From contig NZ_CP101283.1 in assembly GCF_024298925.1 (NCBI RefSeq), positions 3,725,001-3,789,000 on the forward strand: a stretch of 64,000 nucleotides of DNA, read 5' to 3'. Source of the stretch: Phenylobacterium sp. LH3H17. Lineage in GTDB: Bacteria; Pseudomonadota; Alphaproteobacteria; Caulobacterales; Caulobacteraceae. Below are positions 7,220 to 14,605 of the stretch, one piece after another. The notes beneath the pieces are model-generated. The model did not search any database. It worked only from the letters and a program-made list of their open reading frames with translations, and was not told the DNA's origin. The translations under genes and the position numbers were made by a program. Every line of letters starts with the position of its first letter. Position 1 is the first letter of the stretch.

Positions 7220-8935
7220 ATGTGGTCCTTCGTGTTTCAGCTCAATCGTCTCGCCGGCCTGGCGCTCGCCCTGTCGGTCACAGCCTGCGCCACCATTCCC
7301 CAGCAATCCGACACGCCCCCGACCGGACCCAAGGTCATGGTCGCCGCAGCCAATCCGCATGCGGTCGAGGCGGGGCTGAACGTCCTGCGCCAGGGCGGCT
7401 CGGCGGTGGACGCCGCCGTGGCGGTCCAGGCGGTGCTGGGCCTGGTGGAGCCGCAGAGCTCGGGCCTGGGGGGCGGCGCCTTCCTCACCTATTACGACGC
7501 CAGGACCCGCAAGGTGACCGCCTTCAACGGCCGCGAGACCGCGCCGGCCGGGGCCACGCCGGAACTGTTCCTGGACGAGGCGGCCAAGCCCATCGGCTTC
7601 CGCGACGCGGTGGTCAGCGGACGGGCGACGGGAACACCAGGCGCCGTGGCCATGCTGGCCATGGCGCAATCGGCGCATGGCAGGCTGGCCTGGAACCAGC
7701 TGTTCGCCGACGCCGAGCGCCTGGCCGATCAGGGCTTCGTGGTCAGCCCCCGACTGGGCGGCATGATCGCGGGGCCCTTCCCCCAGGGCGCGACCCCCGA
7801 CGCCAAGGCCTATTTCACAAAGCCCGACGGCGAGAAGTACAAGTCCGGCGACGTCCTGAGGAACCCGGCCTACGCCGCCACGGTGCGCAAGATCGCCGCT
7901 GAAGGCCCCAAGGCCATCCTGGAAGGCTCGATCGCGCAGGCCATTGTCGCCAAGGTGGCCGAGGGTCCCCGGCCAGGGACGCTCAGCCTCACCGACCTCA
8001 AGACCTACAGGCCCAAGGCCGCTCCCGCCGTCTGCCGCCCCTACCGCGTCTATGTGGTCTGCGTGCCCGCACCGCCCTCGAGCGGGGCGGCCCTGCTGGA
8101 GGCGCTCGGAATTCTGGAACAGACCGACATCGCCTCGCGCGGCCCGGCCGATCCCCAGGCCTGGTATTTGTTCGCCCAGGCCAGCCGCCTGATGTACGCC
8201 GACCGCGACCGGTACTTCGGTGACTCCGACTTCGTGGAGGTGCCGCTGCAGGGCCTGCTGGACCCCGGCTATGTGAGCGAACGCGCCAGGCTCATCGGCG
8301 AGACCGCCGGCCCCGCGCCAGCCCCCGGCAAGCCCCGCGGCGCGGGCGCGCGCGCGCCCGACGCCACCCGCGAGCCGGCCGGCACCTCCCACTTCGTCGT
8401 CGTGGATGCGGCCGGCAACGTGGTCTCCATGACCACCACGGTTGAGAGCATCTTCGGCACGGGGCGGATGGTCGGCGGCTTCTTCCTGAACAACCAGCTC
8501 ACCGACTTCTCGTTCTCGCCGATCAATCCCGACAAGTCCCCGGCGGCCAACGCCGTGGCGCCGGGCAAGCGGCCGCGCTCGTCGATGGCGCCCACCGTGG
8601 TCCTGGATCGCCAGGGCCGCTTCGTGGCGGCTTTCGGCTCGCCGGGCGGCAACTCGATCCTGGCCTACAATCTGAAGGCCCTGGTGGGGGTGCTGGACTG
8701 GAAGATGCCGATCCAGGCCGCCTTCGACCTGCCGAATCTGATCGCCCGCGGCGACAGCTACGCCTCCGAGCCGGCCAAGTATGCGCCGGGCGTGGTCGAG
8801 GCCCTGGCGGCCAAGGGGGTGAAATTCACCGGCTTCGGCGGCGAGGGCTCGGGCCTGCACGGGGTGGTGATGACTCCGAACGGCCTGGAAGGCGCCGCCG
8901 ATCCCCGCCGCGAGGGCGTGGCCAAGGGGTTCTAG
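7220..8935 (+). CDS. ggt: Gamma-glutamyltransferase family lipoprotein
   Basis: A 571-residue exported protein with a lipoprotein signal peptide ending VTAC (Cys23), so it is probably anchored in the envelope facing the periplasm. It has the GGT hallmarks: GGSAVDAAVAVQAVLGLVEP, SSGLGGGAFLTYYD, and the processing/nucleophile block AGTSHFVVVDAAGN in which Thr389 is the predicted nucleophile after autocleavage, then GGFFLNNQLTDFSF and KRPRSSMAPTVV. GGT removes the gamma-glutamyl group of glutathione and other gamma-glutamyl peptides. The frame is open upstream to 6923, but only the start at 7220 gives a signal peptide. Its last 4 bp overlap the convergent histidine kinase. A second GGT is at 19722. 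Confidence 0.88.
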   Translation: MWSFVFQLNRLAGLALALSVTACATIPQQSDTPPTGPKVMVAAANPHAVEAGLNVLRQGGSAVDAAVAVQAVLGLVEPQSSGLGGGAFLTYYDARTRKVTAFNGRETAPAGATPELFLDEAAKPIGFRDAVVSGRATGTPGAVAMLAMAQSAHGRLAWNQLFADAERLADQGFVVSPRLGGMIAGPFPQGATPDAKAYFTKPDGEKYKSGDVLRNPAYAATVRKIAAEGPKAILEGSIAQAIVAKVAEGPRPGTLSLTDLKTYRPKAAPAVCRPYRVYVVCVPAPPSSGAALLEALGILEQTDIASRGPADPQAWYLFAQASRLMYADRDRYFGDSDFVEVPLQGLLDPGYVSERARLIGETAGPAPAPGKPRGAGARAPDATREPAGTSHFVVVDAAGNVVSMTTTVESIFGTGRMVGGFFLNNQLTDFSFSPINPDKSPAANAVAPGKRPRSSMAPTVVLDRQGRFVAAFGSPGGNSILAYNLKALVGVLDWKMPIQAAFDLPNLIARGDSYASEPAKYAPGVVEALAAKGVKFTGFGGEGSGLHGVVMTPNGLEGAADPRREGVAKGF

Positions 8936-10425
8936 ACCTCGGAGCTCGGGGCGCGGCGCTTCTTCGCGGCCCTGAAGCGCGGCGGGACGCCGGGCAGGCG
9001 CAGTTCGAACACCGAGCCGTCCGGCCCCGTCTGGGCCAGGGTAAGATCTCCGCCGTGACCCGTGGCCAGCTCACGTGCAATGGCGAGGCCCAGGCCCGCC
9101 CCGCCGGGCCGCGTTGAACCGGCGAAGGGCTGGAACAGCCGGTCGCGAGCGCGCTCCGAGACGCCGGGCCCGTTGTCGGCCAGATAGATCAGGCTCGACC
9201 CGTCCTCCTGGGCCAGGGAGACCTGCACCTGGCCAGGCGCCGTGCGCCCCTCCTGCTGCTCCACGGCCTCGCGGGCGTTGCGCAGCAGGTTGACCAGAAT
9301 CCGATGTAGCTGGTCCGGATCGGCGATGACCTGGTCGGCGGGGCCGACGCTCGTCACCAGTCGCATGCGGTCGGAGAACCGCGCCTCCTCGGCGGCGATC
9401 TCCAGGGCCGGCGCCAGCAGCAGGGGCCGGGCGTCGGGCGCGACCTCCTGGGTCTTGCCATAGGTCAGCACGTCGGAAGCCAGAGTCACGGCGCGGTCCA
9501 GGGCCCGCTCCAGGCGCGGCAGGGCCTGGGTGACCTTGGGATCCTTGAGCGCGGCCAGCCGCTCCGAGGCGATCTGGGCGCTGGTCAGCATGTTGCGCAG
9601 GTCGTGATTGATCTTGGCCACCGCCTCGCCCAGCGCCGCCAGCCGGGCGCGGGAGGCGAGCGCAGTGTGCAGTTCGCCTTGCATCCGGCCCAGCTCCACC
9701 TCGGCGCGGCCGATCTCGTCGCGGCGACCGGAGGGCGCGATGCGGGCGGAGGCGTCCTCGGGGTCGGCGGCGAAACGCTCCATCGAGCGGGTGATCCGCT
9801 GCATGGGCCGCACCAGGAAGAAGTTCAGCGACAGATAGACCAGCCCGCCGGCGAACGCCGAGACGAAGGCCATGACCGCCAGGAGCCGCCAGAGGTATTT
9901 TGTCAGCTCCGCCTTCAGGGCCGCGTCGGGCGCGACCACCTCGATGAACTGGGCGTCGTAGAAGCGCGGCTCGGCGATCACCCGGACCATGCGGCCCTCG
10001 CCGCCCCCGGACAGAGTCTGGAACGGCGCCGACAGCCAGGAGCCCAGCGCCCGGTCGCGCAAGTCGACCAGGTACGGCGTCCGCGCCAACCGCGGCCCCG
10101 GCACCTTCAGGAAGCGGTTGCCGTCATTGTCGAGGATGGCGACGGTCTGGACTCCGGCCCCCGCGCGGAGCTTGGAGGCCAGGGCCTCGCTCATCACCTG
10201 GTCGGGGTCGACATCGGTGGCCAGGGAGGCCAGTTCGGCGGCCCGGACCCGGTCCAGCAGCCACTGCTCCTCGAAGGCCGCCAGGGCCGCGGGTACGGCC
10301 ATGGCGCCGGCGCCCGCCACGAACAGGATGGTGAGGATCAGCAGACGCGCCGAGAGTCCGCCCGGCCAGAAGAAGCGGCGCCCGGGCGACCTGATGGGCG
10401 GCTGGGGAATGGGGGCGTCCGCCAT
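8932..10425 (-). CDS. Membrane sensor histidine kinase (orphan)
   Basis: A 497-residue kinase with TM1 at about 27-48, a periplasmic sensor of about 130 residues, TM2 at about 179-200, and a HAMP linker at about 201-253. The H-box AKINHDLRNMLTSAQ has His274 as phosphoacceptor. The ATPase domain shows the N-box NLLRNAREAVE, DNGPGVSERARDRLFQPF, and GGAGLGLAIARELA. The H-box form (HDLRN) is that of kinases related to the NtrB/DhkA-type groups. No response regulator is adjacent, so its partner must be encoded elsewhere. The gene converges on and overlaps ggt by 4 bp. Confidence 0.88.
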   Translation of the reverse strand: MADAPIPQPPIRSPGRRFFWPGGLSARLLILTILFVAGAGAMAVPAALAAFEEQWLLDRVRAAELASLATDVDPDQVMSEALASKLRAGAGVQTVAILDNDGNRFLKVPGPRLARTPYLVDLRDRALGSWLSAPFQTLSGGGEGRMVRVIAEPRFYDAQFIEVVAPDAALKAELTKYLWRLLAVMAFVSAFAGGLVYLSLNFFLVRPMQRITRSMERFAADPEDASARIAPSGRRDEIGRAEVELGRMQGELHTALASRARLAALGEAVAKINHDLRNMLTSAQIASERLAALKDPKVTQALPRLERALDRAVTLASDVLTYGKTQEVAPDARPLLLAPALEIAAEEARFSDRMRLVTSVGPADQVIADPDQLHRILVNLLRNAREAVEQQEGRTAPGQVQVSLAQEDGSSLIYLADNGPGVSERARDRLFQPFAGSTRPGGAGLGLAIARELATGHGGDLTLAQTGPDGSVFELRLPGVPPRFRAAKKRRAPSSEV

Positions 10426-10492
10426 GACGACTCCCCCGTTACTTCACTGAGAACGGTTCGGCAACGAAACGCGCCCGGGGCGGGAGCGAAGC

Positions 10493-11533
10493 TTAACCGG
10501 CGCCCACCGCCTGGGCGACCGAGGCGAACCCGTCGGCGCGCAGGCGCGCGGCCAGGTCGCGCTTGATCCGCGTCACCAGCCCCGGACCCTCGAACACCAT
10601 GGCGGAATAGAGCTGAACGGCCTGGGCCCCAGCCCGGATTCTCGCGTAGGCGTCGGCTCCCGAGCCGATTCCGCCGGCTCCGATCAAGGCGACGCGGCCG
10701 CGCGCGGCGTCACCGAACCGCGCCAGCATCCGGGTCGAAAGTTCCGTCAGCGGCGCGCCCGAGAGCCCGCCGGCTTCGCCTGCGTGGCGCGAGGCGAGCG
10801 GCGGCCGGGTGATGGTGGTGTTGGAGACGATGATCCCCGACACGCCGTTGGCGACCACGGTCTCGACGATGGCCTCGACCTCGCCGTCCTCGAGGTCGGG
10901 CGCGACCTTCAGGAACATCGGAACAAGGCCTTCCGCCGGCAGGCTGTCACGGGCGGCGGCGAGGCGGCCCAGCAGTTCCTCCAGCGCAGCCTTGGTCTGC
11001 AGGGCGCGCAGGCCCGGCGTGTTGGGCGAGGAGATGTTGATGGTGAAATAGGAGGCTAGGCCCCAGAGCCGGGTCAGGCCCGTGACATAGTCGCCAATGC
11101 GGTCCTGAGCGTCCTTGTTGGCGCCGATATTGGCCCCGACGATCCCGGGACCCCGCCGCGCCAGGCGCGCGGCGAAGGGCTCCAGCCCCTCATTGTTGAA
11201 TCCCATGCGGTTGATCACCGCCCGATCCTCACTCAGCCGGAACAGGCGCGGGCGCGGATTGCCGGCCTGGGCCAGGGGGGTGACCGTGCCGCACTCCACG
11301 AAGCCGAAGCCGGCCCGCAGCATGGGACCGAATACCTGGGCGTTCTTGTCGAACCCGGGCGCCAGGCCGACGCAGTTGGGCAGGGCGAGCCCGGCGACCT
11401 CCGTCGCCAGGATCGGATCGTCGACGCCGGCGCGGGGGCCCAGCCCCGCCTGCAGGGCGCGTATGGTGACGCCGTGGGCGTCCTCCGGGTCGAGCACGTG
11501 CAGGACGCGGGCGGCGAGGTCGTGAACGGTCAC
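10493..11533 (-). CDS. pyrD: Dihydroorotate dehydrogenase (quinone), class 2
   Basis: A 346-residue enzyme of normal length for class 2, which oxidises dihydroorotate to orotate in pyrimidine synthesis and passes electrons to quinone at the membrane. Visible are the amphipathic N-terminal helix region, GLAPGFDKNAQ, FVECGTVTPLAQAGNPRPRLF, INRMGFNNEG, and YFTINISSPNTPGLR with Ser169 as catalytic base (class 1 enzymes use Cys). The FMN phosphate loop is GAGGIGSGADAYARIRAGA. It overlaps the upstream DUF952 gene by 4 bp and is probably cotranscribed with it and the phosphohistidine phosphatase. Confidence 0.95.
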   Translation of the reverse strand: MTVHDLAARVLHVLDPEDAHGVTIRALQAGLGPRAGVDDPILATEVAGLALPNCVGLAPGFDKNAQVFGPMLRAGFGFVECGTVTPLAQAGNPRPRLFRLSEDRAVINRMGFNNEGLEPFAARLARRGPGIVGANIGANKDAQDRIGDYVTGLTRLWGLASYFTINISSPNTPGLRALQTKAALEELLGRLAAARDSLPAEGLVPMFLKVAPDLEDGEVEAIVETVVANGVSGIIVSNTTITRPPLASRHAGEAGGLSGAPLTELSTRMLARFGDAARGRVALIGAGGIGSGADAYARIRAGAQAVQLYSAMVFEGPGLVTRIKRDLAARLRADGFASVAQAVGAG

Positions 11534-11871
11534 GCCAGGGCTCCCAGCATCGGAACTCCGTCTGCGTCCAGCGGCGCCTCCGTCACGGCCAGGACCTGCG
11601 AGACCGCCAGAGGCCCGTAGAGGTGCGGAAAGAGGTCGCCGCCGCGCGAGGGCTCCCAGCGCAGGGCCCCGCCCAGGTCACCTGGTTCAATCTCGAGGAC
11701 CAAGAGGTCGGGCTGTCCGGCGAAGTGTCGCCGCGCCGTCTCCGCCGCTTGGACTCCGGTGGAGAAGTGGATGAAGCCGTCGGCCCGGTCGACCGCCGAG
11801 CCCGTGAACAGGCCAGCCGCCCGGGCCTGGTCCCACTCGAGGCGCGTCAGGATCTTGTAGATTCGGCCCAC
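11530..11871 (-). CDS. DUF952 domain-containing protein
   Basis: A 113-residue protein beginning MGRIYKILTRLEWDQARAAG, with DGFIHFSTGVQAAETARRHF and FPHLYGPLAVSQVLAV, the diagnostic DUF952 blocks. The fold resembles ADP-ribosyltransferase-type domains, but no activity is established. It overlaps pyrD by 4 bp and starts 2 bp after the upstream gene ends, so it belongs to a three-gene pyrD operon. A DUF952 gene next to pyrD is a frequent alphaproteobacterial arrangement, from memory of the group. Confidence 0.85.
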   Translation of the reverse strand: MGRIYKILTRLEWDQARAAGLFTGSAVDRADGFIHFSTGVQAAETARRHFAGQPDLLVLEIEPGDLGGALRWEPSRGGDLFPHLYGPLAVSQVLAVTEAPLDADGVPMLGALA

Positions 11872-11873
11872 GC

Positions 11874-12365
11874 TCAGTCCTTGGGTAAGAAGAGGCCGTC
11901 ATAGGACGGGCGGCCCGCCGCATCGAACAGGAACACCGCCGCCGCCGAGGGCGGGAAGGCTCCGTGGGCGCGGGCGACCAGGGTCTGGGGCGCCGAGCCC
12001 TCGGCCAGAAGGCGGATGGCCAGGTCCTGCAGGCCCGGATTGTGGCCGACGATCATCACCGTGCCGGAGGTCTCGCCCGCCGCCTCGGCCATCTCGCGGA
12101 CCGTGGATTCCTCGGCGTGATAGAGCGCGCGCTCCACCCGGAAGTCGGCGTTCGGGAAGGCCGGCGCCACCGCGGCCCAGGTTTCCCGGGTCCGGGCCGA
12201 GGGCGAGACCAGCACCAGGTCGGGGATCAGGCCGAGATCGGCCAGGCGCTCGGCCATGGCGGCGGATTCGACGGCGCCGCGGCCGTCGAGCCGGCGGTCG
12301 AAGTCGTCGCCGCTGGCGGAGTCGCGCTCGGCCTTGCCGTGCCGCAAGAGGATAAGCCGGTCCAT
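11874..12365 (-). CDS. SixA-like histidine phosphatase family protein
   Basis: A 163-residue phosphohistidine-type phosphatase. The N-terminal LILLRHGKAERD holds the catalytic RHG motif (His9), DLVLVSPSARTRETW supplies the second phosphate-pocket Arg, and VMIVGHNPGLQDLA holds the second His. The length and pattern match SixA, which removes phosphate from His-phosphotransfer domains, though many members act on small molecules. It heads the operon with DUF952 and pyrD. The 102-bp gap upstream is shared with divergent metX. Confidence 0.82.
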   Translation of the reverse strand: MDRLILLRHGKAERDSASGDDFDRRLDGRGAVESAAMAERLADLGLIPDLVLVSPSARTRETWAAVAPAFPNADFRVERALYHAEESTVREMAEAAGETSGTVMIVGHNPGLQDLAIRLLAEGSAPQTLVARAHGAFPPSAAAVFLFDAAGRPSYDGLFLPKD

Positions 12366-12407
12366 GAACGCTTCGCCGCGCCCCCCTACTTGCGAACGCC
12401 CCCAAAC

Positions 12408-12454
12408 GCGCCGCTCACAAAAGTCTCATAGCGGCGTCTTCGCCTGACGCGAAG
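12408..12454 (+). promoter_or_regulatory. Two tandem hairpins in the metX leader
   Basis: Just before metX lie a 7-bp stem (CGCCGCT 12409-12415 with AGCGGCG 12430-12436, loop 14 nt) and, one base later, a 6-bp stem (CTTCGC 12438-12443 with GCGAAG 12449-12454, loop CTGAC). The metX start is 13 bases further on without a clear Shine-Dalgarno sequence. The placement suits control of translation initiation, but the sequence does not match the SAM-II consensus. Confidence 0.35.
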
Positions 12455-12467
12455 CGGTTGACAGCGA

Positions 12468-13646
12468 ATGAGTGAAACGGTCTTCAAGGCCCCGATGACC
12501 GCTGTTGCGATCCCGACAGGCGAGACCGGCGGCGGGACGCATCGTTTTCCCGCCGACAAGCCGTTGCGCCTGGATAGCGGCGCCCTGCTGACCCCGCTGG
12601 AGATCGGCTACAAGACCTACGGCGCCCTGAACGCCGACAAGTCCAACGCCGTCCTGGTCTGCCATGCCCTGACCGGCGACCAGCACGCGGCCTCCGTCCA
12701 TCCGGTTACCGGAAAGCCCGGCTGGTGGGAGCGGGTGATCGGCCCGGGCCTGCCCCTCGACCCTGGCCGCTATTTCATCATCAGCACCAATGTGGTGGGC
12801 GGCTGCATGGGCTCGACGGGGCCCGGCTCCATCGATCCCACCACCGGCAAGCCCTACGCGCTCACCTTCCCGATGATCACCATCGCCGACATGGTTCGCG
12901 CCCAGGCCATGCTGGTGGAAGCCCTTGGCATCGAGACCCTGTTCGCGGTGGTCGGCGGCTCCATGGGCGGGATGCAGGTCCTGCAGTGGGCGGCCGACTA
13001 TCCGGACCGGCTCTATTCGGCTATCTGCATCGCCGCGGCGGCGCGCCATTCGGCCCAGAACATCGCCTTCCACGAGGTCGGCCGCCAGGCGATCATGGCC
13101 GATCCGGACTGGCGCGGCGGCTCCTACCAGGTCGCGGGCGTGCGCCCGGAGAAGGGTCTGGCCGTGGCCCGCATGGCCGCCCACATCACCTATCTGTCGG
13201 AGACCGCCCTGCAGCGGAAGTTCGGCCGCGAATTGCAGCGCGACGGCCTTTCCTGGGGCTTCGACGCCGATTTCCAGGTGGAGAGCTATCTGCGTCACCA
13301 GGGGGCGAGCTTCGTCGACCGCTTCGACGCCAACTCCTACCTCTACATCACCCGGGCGCTCGACTATTTCGACCTGGCCGGGAACCACGGCGGCGTGCTG
13401 GCCGAGGCGTTCCGCCGGGCCCGCGCCGTTCGGTTCTGCGTGCTGTCTTTCTCCTCGGACTGGCTCTATTCCACGGCCGAGAGCCGCGACATCGTGCGCG
13501 CGCTGAACGCTGCCGGGTGCCGGGCGAGCTTCGCCGAGATCGAGACCGACAAGGGCCACGACGCCTTCTTCCTCGACGAGCCGGCGCTCGACTCGGCCCT
13601 GCGCGGCTTCCTTGAGTCCAACGCCGAGAAGCGGGGCCTGGCGTGA
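12468..13646 (+). CDS. metX: Homoserine O-acetyltransferase
   Basis: A 392-residue alpha/beta-hydrolase-fold acyltransferase for the first committed step of methionine synthesis: homoserine plus an acyl-CoA gives O-acylhomoserine. Visible are [37 protein letters not shown], the nucleophile elbow [10 protein letters not shown] (Ser165), and near the end SSDWLY and TDKGHDAFF, which carry the catalytic Asp and His. Some MetX proteins use succinyl-CoA, and the sequence alone does not settle this. Its TGA overlaps the GTG start of metW, a standard metXW pair. The start has no strong ribosome binding site. Confidence 0.93.
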   Translation: MSETVFKAPMTAVAIPTGETGGGTHRFPADKPLRLDSGALLTPLEIGYKTYGALNADKSNAVLVCHALTGDQHAASVHPVTGKPGWWERVIGPGLPLDPGRYFIISTNVVGGCMGSTGPGSIDPTTGKPYALTFPMITIADMVRAQAMLVEALGIETLFAVVGGSMGGMQVLQWAADYPDRLYSAICIAAAARHSAQNIAFHEVGRQAIMADPDWRGGSYQVAGVRPEKGLAVARMAAHITYLSETALQRKFGRELQRDGLSWGFDADFQVESYLRHQGASFVDRFDANSYLYITRALDYFDLAGNHGGVLAEAFRRARAVRFCVLSFSSDWLYSTAESRDIVRALNAAGCRASFAEIETDKGHDAFFLDEPALDSALRGFLESNAEKRGLA

Positions 13647-14305
13647 GCGGTCCCCTGCGCGACGACTTCCGCGAGATCCTGCGGCTGGTGCGGCCCGACG
13701 CTCGGGTGCTGGACGTCGGCTGCGGCGAGGGCGAGCTGCTGGAGTTGCTGACGCGCGAGAAGAACGTCGACGGCCAGGGGCTGGAGCTGTCTTCCGAGGG
13801 CGTCGGCGCCTGCCTGGCGCGTGGGCTGGCGGTGGTGCAGGGCGACGCCGATCGCGACCTCGACCACTTTCCGACCAAGGCCTTCGACTACGCCATCCTG
13901 TCCAAGACCCTGCAGCAGGTGCGCGATCCCAAGCACGTGCTCTCCGAACTGTTGCGGATCGCCGAGCGGGCCGTGGTCTCGGTGCCGAACTTCGGCCACT
14001 GGCGAGTGCGGATGGCGCTGATCACCACGGGGCGGATGCCCGAGACCAAGGCCCTGCCCGAGCCCTGGTGGTCGACCCCCAATATCCACCTCTGCACCCT
14101 GCGCGACTTCACCTCGCTATGCGCGGATCTGAACCTGCGGATCGACGCCTGCGTCTCCCTGGCGCCGGGAAAACCGCCCCGCCAGATCGACGCCGCGCGC
14201 CCGATCGAGAACTGGCGGGCCGAGACCGCCCTCTTCCTGCTTAGCCGCAAGCCAGAGCCGGAGCCCACGCCGGTTCCGCCGACCAAATCGGACCTGTTCG
14301 GCTAG
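13643..14305 (+). CDS. metW: Methionine biosynthesis protein MetW
   Basis: A 220-residue Rossmann-fold methyltransferase-like protein. [17 protein letters not shown] is the SAM-binding loop, and [35 protein letters not shown] and [12 protein letters not shown] are MetW signatures. MetW partners MetX in methionine synthesis and appears to stimulate it; a methyltransferase activity is not established. It starts at a GTG that overlaps the metX stop (GTGA), so the two are translationally coupled. The last 20 residues are Pro-rich. Confidence 0.92.
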   Translation: MSGPLRDDFREILRLVRPDARVLDVGCGEGELLELLTREKNVDGQGLELSSEGVGACLARGLAVVQGDADRDLDHFPTKAFDYAILSKTLQQVRDPKHVLSELLRIAERAVVSVPNFGHWRVRMALITTGRMPETKALPEPWWSTPNIHLCTLRDFTSLCADLNLRIDACVSLAPGKPPRQIDAARPIENWRAETALFLLSRKPEPEPTPVPPTKSDLFG

Positions 14306-14311
14306 ACGAGC

Positions 14312-14590
14312 CTAGAGCAGCCAGGCCGGGGCCGGCCGGCCCGCCGCGGCGCGCAGGCTGATCAGGGCCATGCCGCCTTCGAACAGGCAGTAGGCGGCCA
14401 CCAACAGCACCGGAGTCTCGACCAGCGCCATCGGATCGGCGATCACCAGCAGCACGGCCAGTGACAAACAGCCGCAGGCGCCGATGAAGGCGACTTTCGA
14501 ACGCCAGAGCGGGGGGCGTCCCGCGGTCCTTCTGGCGAGGCTCACCAGCACCGCGGCCACCGCCAAGAGTCCCCCGACCAAGAGCGTCAT
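14312..14590 (-). CDS. Small three-helix membrane protein of unknown function
   Basis: A 92-residue hydrophobic protein with membrane segments at about 3-18, 33-50 and 57-78 and a short basic loop (RRTAGRPPLWRSK) between the first two. No family is recognised. It begins 15 bp after the autotransporter gene ends on the same strand and may be cotranscribed with it, which is the only clue to function. Confidence 0.6.
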   Translation of the reverse strand: MTLLVGGLLAVAAVLVSLARRTAGRPPLWRSKVAFIGACGCLSLAVLLVIADPMALVETPVLLVAAYCLFEGGMALISLRAAAGRPAPAWLL

Positions 14591-14605
14591 ACCTAAGTCC
14601 TTACG

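Noticed and set aside
7187..8860. A 557-codon open frame antisense to the first ggt
   Set aside because: Composition is typical of a high-GC shadow frame (His/Gly/Arg-rich, no domain), while the plus strand has a full GGT.
12366..12467. SAM-II riboswitch upstream of metX
   Set aside because: The expected conserved core and pseudoknot sequences of SAM-II are not present; only two simple hairpins are seen.
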